This document shows, piece by piece, positions 61,883 to 64,000 of a DNA stretch of 64,000 nucleotides. Location of the stretch: NCBI GenBank assembly GCA_904419525.1, contig CAJFRT010000005.1, positions 1 to 64,000 on the forward strand, given 5' to 3'. Position numbers and translations under genes: made by a program. The number at the start of each line of letters is the position of its first letter. Positions within the stretch are counted from its first letter, which is position 1. The stretch is from Candidatus Gallimonas merdae (GTDB lineage: Bacteria > Bacillota > Clostridia > Christensenellales > Borkfalkiaceae). A model generated the notes under the pieces. That model was given only the letters and a program-made list of their open reading frames with translations, was not told where the DNA came from and did no database searches.

Positions 61883-61912
61883 AAGATCTGCCTTGCGGGG
61901 CGGATCTTTTGT
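61881..61912 (+). terminator. Terminator of the purine-mutY transcript
   Basis: AAAAGATCTGCC-TTGCGG-GGCGGATCTTTT, 12 bp with one T-G pair; it begins inside the mutY stop codon. Confidence 0.8.
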
Positions 61913-61996
61913 ATTGCGGGGAGGGACGATGACATCGCAGCCTTCGGGGAATCGTCGGGATCCGTAAGGAATCGCATAAAAAAAACGGGCAGAGGG

Positions 61997-62025
61997 TTTA
62001 CTTTGCGGGCGGAATGTGCTATAAT
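61997..62025 (+). promoter_or_regulatory. Promoter for a leaderless ruvX mRNA
   Basis: TTTACT, 17 nt, TATAAT; the ATG at 62032 follows after 6 nt (CGGGAT). No SD. Confidence 0.8.
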
Positions 62026-62031
62026 CGGGAT

Positions 62032-62469
62032 ATGACAGAACAGATCGTCGCATTTGATGTGGGGGACAGGCGCGTGGGCGTTGCCTTCAGCGATCCGTTC
62101 GGCGATTACGCCGTCCCCTCCGATACCTATTTCCGCACGGGGGATTTTGCCTCCGATATACAGGCGCTTGCCGGCATCGCGCGGGCGCGCGGCGTCACGA
62201 CGGTGGTGGTCGGACTTCCGCTCAATGAGGACGGCACCGAAAGCGTCCAGAGCGAAAAGACCCGCCGCTTTGCCGCTGCCCTCGGTCAGGAGGGCCTGCA
62301 TGTGATCCTGGAGGACGAGCGGTATACCACGCGCGCGGCACGCGCGGATCTTCTGGAGATGGGCGTCTCGCAGAAGAGGGACAAACGGAAAAAACAGGTG
62401 GACTCCATCGCCGCGGCGTATATTCTGGAGAGCTATCTTGCAAAAATCAGAAAAGGAGAAAGGACATGA
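62032..62469 (+). CDS. ruvX: YqgF/RuvX-type Holliday junction resolvase-like protein
   Basis: 145 aa from ATG 62032; the ORF start at 62014 lies in the promoter. RNase H-like fold: AFDVGDRRVGVAFSD (first acidic residue), VVVGLPLNEDG, and LEDERYTTRAA (second acidic cluster), with the late Asp in KKQVDSIAAAYILE. The conserved protein acts in 16S rRNA 5' end maturation and perhaps recombination. It is coupled to the DUF1292 gene by a 4 nt overlap. Confidence 0.93.
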   Translation: MTEQIVAFDVGDRRVGVAFSDPFGDYAVPSDTYFRTGDFASDIQALAGIARARGVTTVVVGLPLNEDGTESVQSEKTRRFAAALGQEGLHVILEDERYTTRAARADLLEMGVSQKRDKRKKQVDSIAAAYILESYLAKIRKGERT

Positions 62470-62807
62470 AAGAGGTAGGCAACGATTACAGCGAAGACAA
62501 TATCGTCGAGATCGTGGACGAGGAGGGGAATTCCTTCCGCTTCGAGCACCTGATGACCTTTGAGTACAAGGGGGAGTGGTACTGCGCTCTCACCGAGATC
62601 AAGGAGGCCGTCGAGGAGACGGACGACGAGGACGAGACGGAGGAAGTTGCCATCTACCGCATCGAGGGCGACGAGGAAAACGAGACGCTCGTCCAGCTTG
62701 AGGACGACGAACTGGACGAAGTATTCGCCGAGTTCTGTGCGCAGTATGAGGATTTCGAGGACGCGGACGAAGCCGCGGAGCTCGACGGCGCCGGAGAGGA
62801 AGCGTAA
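62466..62807 (+). CDS. DUF1292 acidic protein (YrzB-like)
   Basis: 113 aa, very acidic. The N-terminus NIVEIVDEEGNSFRFEHLMTFEYKGEWY is the DUF1292 pattern. The C-terminal third is mostly Asp, Glu and Ala (DEDETEEVAIYRIEGDEEN). It sits directly after ruvX, as yrzB does after yrrK in Bacillus. Function unknown; this partnership is conserved in Bacillota. Confidence 0.85.
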   Translation: MKEVGNDYSEDNIVEIVDEEGNSFRFEHLMTFEYKGEWYCALTEIKEAVEETDDEDETEEVAIYRIEGDEENETLVQLEDDELDEVFAEFCAQYEDFEDADEAAELDGAGEEA

Positions 62808-62869
62808 ACGTAAAAAGTTCGTGCGCTGCCGCGGCAAATGCCGCGGCGGCGCATTTGTTTTCCTTCGAC

Positions 62870-62909
62870 GCCGTGATCCCGGATATTTGCGGGATCACGG
62901 CGCTTTTTT
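62870..62909 (+). terminator. Terminator after DUF1292
   Basis: GCCGTGATCCCG-GATATTTG-CGGGATCACGGC, 12 bp, then GCTTTTTT. Another hairpin, GCCGCGGCA-AA-TGCCGCGGC, precedes it at about 62828-62848. Confidence 0.85.
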
Positions 62910-62961
62910 CGGAATTATCCGGCGGCGCGATCGGAAATTTTCGGAATTTTTTTGAAACCTC

Positions 62962-62990
62962 TTGACAGAAAACGCAATATGTGTTATACT
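62962..62990 (+). promoter_or_regulatory. Promoter of the Fur/PerR-rubrerythrin unit
   Basis: TTGACA, 17 nt, TATACT; consensus-like and overlapped downstream by a palindrome. Confidence 0.85.
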
Positions 62991-63015
62991 CTTATCGAGA
63001 TTAAATCTTGATAAG
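62991..63015. promoter_or_regulatory. Fur/PerR-type operator palindrome
   Basis: CTTATCGAGATT-A-AATCTTGATAAG: 25 nt inverted repeat with one mismatched pair, starting directly after the -10 box. Binding here would block the start site, giving autorepression. Confidence 0.8.
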
Positions 63016-63025
63016 GAGATCTCAG

Positions 63026-63436
63026 ATGGCGGGAGCGCCGCGCAATACAAGACAAAAACAGGCGGTTTACGATGCGCTTACCTGCCTCGACCATCCGACC
63101 GCAACGCAGGTATATGACTATGTACACGCGGAGTATCCCACGCTTTCCCGCGGGACGGTGTTCCGCGTGCTCGGCGGATTTGCGGCGGGCGGCCAGGTGC
63201 GCAAGGTGACGCTGGCGGACAGCGACGCCCGCTACGACCCCACGCTCGCGCCCCACGGACACGGCAGGTGCCGCGTCTGCGGAAAGGTCTTTGACGTCTT
63301 TTTGCCGGATTTCGATTCGATCGCAAGGGATGCCGTGTGCGGCGGGTTCCGCATCGACGGCTGCGAGGTGGAATTCACGGGCGTGTGCGATATGTGCAGT
63401 CAGAAAACGATGCGTGAAAACGCAAATGAAGAATAA
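63026..63436 (+). CDS. Fur-family regulator, PerR-like
   Basis: 136 aa from ATG 63026 (AAGGAG upstream); the ORF start at 63008 falls in the operator. The winged helix is residues ~5-75 ([25 protein letters not shown]). The metal site is visible as [14 protein letters not shown] and CDMC, giving the structural zinc CxxC pairs. PerR senses peroxide by metal-catalysed His oxidation; Fur senses iron. The downstream rubrerythrin gene favours PerR. It is probably autoregulated through the palindrome next to its promoter. Confidence 0.85.
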   Translation: MAGAPRNTRQKQAVYDALTCLDHPTATQVYDYVHAEYPTLSRGTVFRVLGGFAAGGQVRKVTLADSDARYDPTLAPHGHGRCRVCGKVFDVFLPDFDSIARDAVCGGFRIDGCEVEFTGVCDMCSQKTMRENANEE

Positions 63437-63446
63437 AAGGAGAAAC

Positions 63447-63989
63447 ATGATGAAGGAACTCAAGGGAACCAAGACACTGGAAAATCTGATGGCGGCATTC
63501 GCGGGCGAGAGCATGGCGACCAACAAGTACGCTTACTTTGCGTCCAAGGCAAAGAAGGACGGTTTCAATCAGATCGCAGCGATCTTTGAAGAGACGTCCG
63601 GGAACGAGCGCGAGCACGCAAAGATGTGGTATAAGCTCATCGCCGGCGGCATCGGCACGACGGCGGAAAATCTCGCCGCCGCGGCGCAGGGCGAAAACGA
63701 CGAATGGACGGATATGTATCCCACGTTCGCCAAAGTCGCGCGCGAAGAGGGGTTCGACGCGATCGCCAACATGTTTGAAAAGGTCGCCTCCGTGGAAAAA
63801 GAGCACGAGGCGCGCTATCGCAAGCTGCTGGCCAATGTGGAAGAGGGCAGGGTGTTCGTGAAGGACGGCGAAGTGTACTGGCAGTGCCTCAACTGCGGTG
63901 CGATCGTCAAGGCGAGCGAAGCGCCCGAAGTCTGCCCCGTCTGTGCGCATCCCCAGGCGTATTTCCAGGTCAAGCCGGAAAATTATTGA
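63447..63989 (+). CDS. Rubrerythrin
   Basis: 180 aa. A peroxide-reducing di-iron protein of anaerobes. The N-terminal four-helix ferritin-like domain has Glu/His ligands ([32 protein letters not shown]). The C-terminal rubredoxin-like domain holds CLNCG and CPVC. It takes electrons from NAD(P)H via rubredoxin and removes H2O2. Ten nt after the Fur/PerR gene, with AAAAGGAG upstream, so it is co-transcribed. Start at the first of two ATG codons in tandem. Confidence 0.95.
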   Translation: MMKELKGTKTLENLMAAFAGESMATNKYAYFASKAKKDGFNQIAAIFEETSGNEREHAKMWYKLIAGGIGTTAENLAAAAQGENDEWTDMYPTFAKVAREEGFDAIANMFEKVASVEKEHEARYRKLLANVEEGRVFVKDGEVYWQCLNCGAIVKASEAPEVCPVCAHPQAYFQVKPENY

Positions 63990-64000
63990 TGAAAAAACGC
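63989..64000 (+). CDS. Possible start of the next gene (ATG AAA AAA CGC)
   Basis: The last base of the rubrerythrin TGA is shared with an ATG that begins MKKR at the window edge. Too short to judge; SD is not obvious (GCCGGAAA 11 nt upstream). Confidence 0.2.

Overview
The window looks like the chromosome of a GC-rich, anaerobic Clostridia-type Bacillota. The evidence is a PyrR-attenuated pyr operon with the PyrK/PyrDB type of dihydroorotate dehydrogenase, an AddAB exonuclease, the ruvX-DUF1292 pair, a single-chain PurL with a glutaminase tail, formate-THF ligase, and rubrerythrin beside a Fur/PerR-type regulator. A Christensenellales-like affiliation is possible but is only an impression. 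Most genes are GC-rich and tightly packed, with many 4-14 nt overlaps.

Layout. 1-3207: right-hand end of an integrated element, probably a prophage. It holds a partial tail-end gene, a possible structural protein and three membrane proteins, and stops at a 3' fragment of a tRNA (probably tRNA-Gly) that still has its own terminator. 3438-10802: a metallophosphoesterase, then the pyrimidine operon pyrR-B-C-F-K-(membrane protein)-D-E with a PyrR-type attenuator in the leader. 10861-14796: an AT-richer island with a ~280 bp promoter-carrying direct repeat present twice, three small lipoprotein genes, a signal-peptide stub cut off by the second repeat, a tandemly duplicated gene for a double-HTH XRE regulator, and a divergent 58-codon gene. 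14824-24189: Ca2+-type P-ATPase, polysaccharide deacetylase (convergent, overlapping 3' ends), galM, grpE-dnaK-dnaJ without hrcA or a visible CIRCE element, and a lipoprotein. 24338-31329: addBA and a membrane protein. 31474-37649: LysR regulator, a small HTH-like protein, two aldo/keto reductases, cupin, a CMD-family protein and a GH2 glycosidase. 37768-42191: a two-component system, membrane proteins, and a small (p)ppGpp synthetase between two paralogous membrane proteins. 42296-45512 (minus strand): zinc alcohol dehydrogenase, NUDIX hydrolase, dGTPase, membrane protein. 45688-47345: ZIP transporter and a short-chain dehydrogenase.

47409-60890 is a nearly complete de novo purine operon: purE-C-F-M-N, a stand-alone IMP cyclohydrolase, a stand-alone AICAR formyltransferase (the usual PurH split into two genes), purD, purL, and fhs supplying 10-formyl-THF. 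It is followed by mutY, ruvX-DUF1292, a Fur/PerR-family gene with its own palindromic operator, and rubrerythrin.

For novelty, the strongest points are: (i) several promoters whose -10 box lies only 6-7 nt before the start codon, implying leaderless mRNAs, one of which would begin at a 15-codon ORF in the purine operon leader; (ii) the AT-rich island with its repeated promoter cassette and duplicated double-HTH regulators; and (iii) the alarmone synthetase flanked by paralogous membrane proteins. No CRISPR array, insertion sequence, rRNA or complete tRNA was found. I could not run searches, so family names come from motifs read in the translations.
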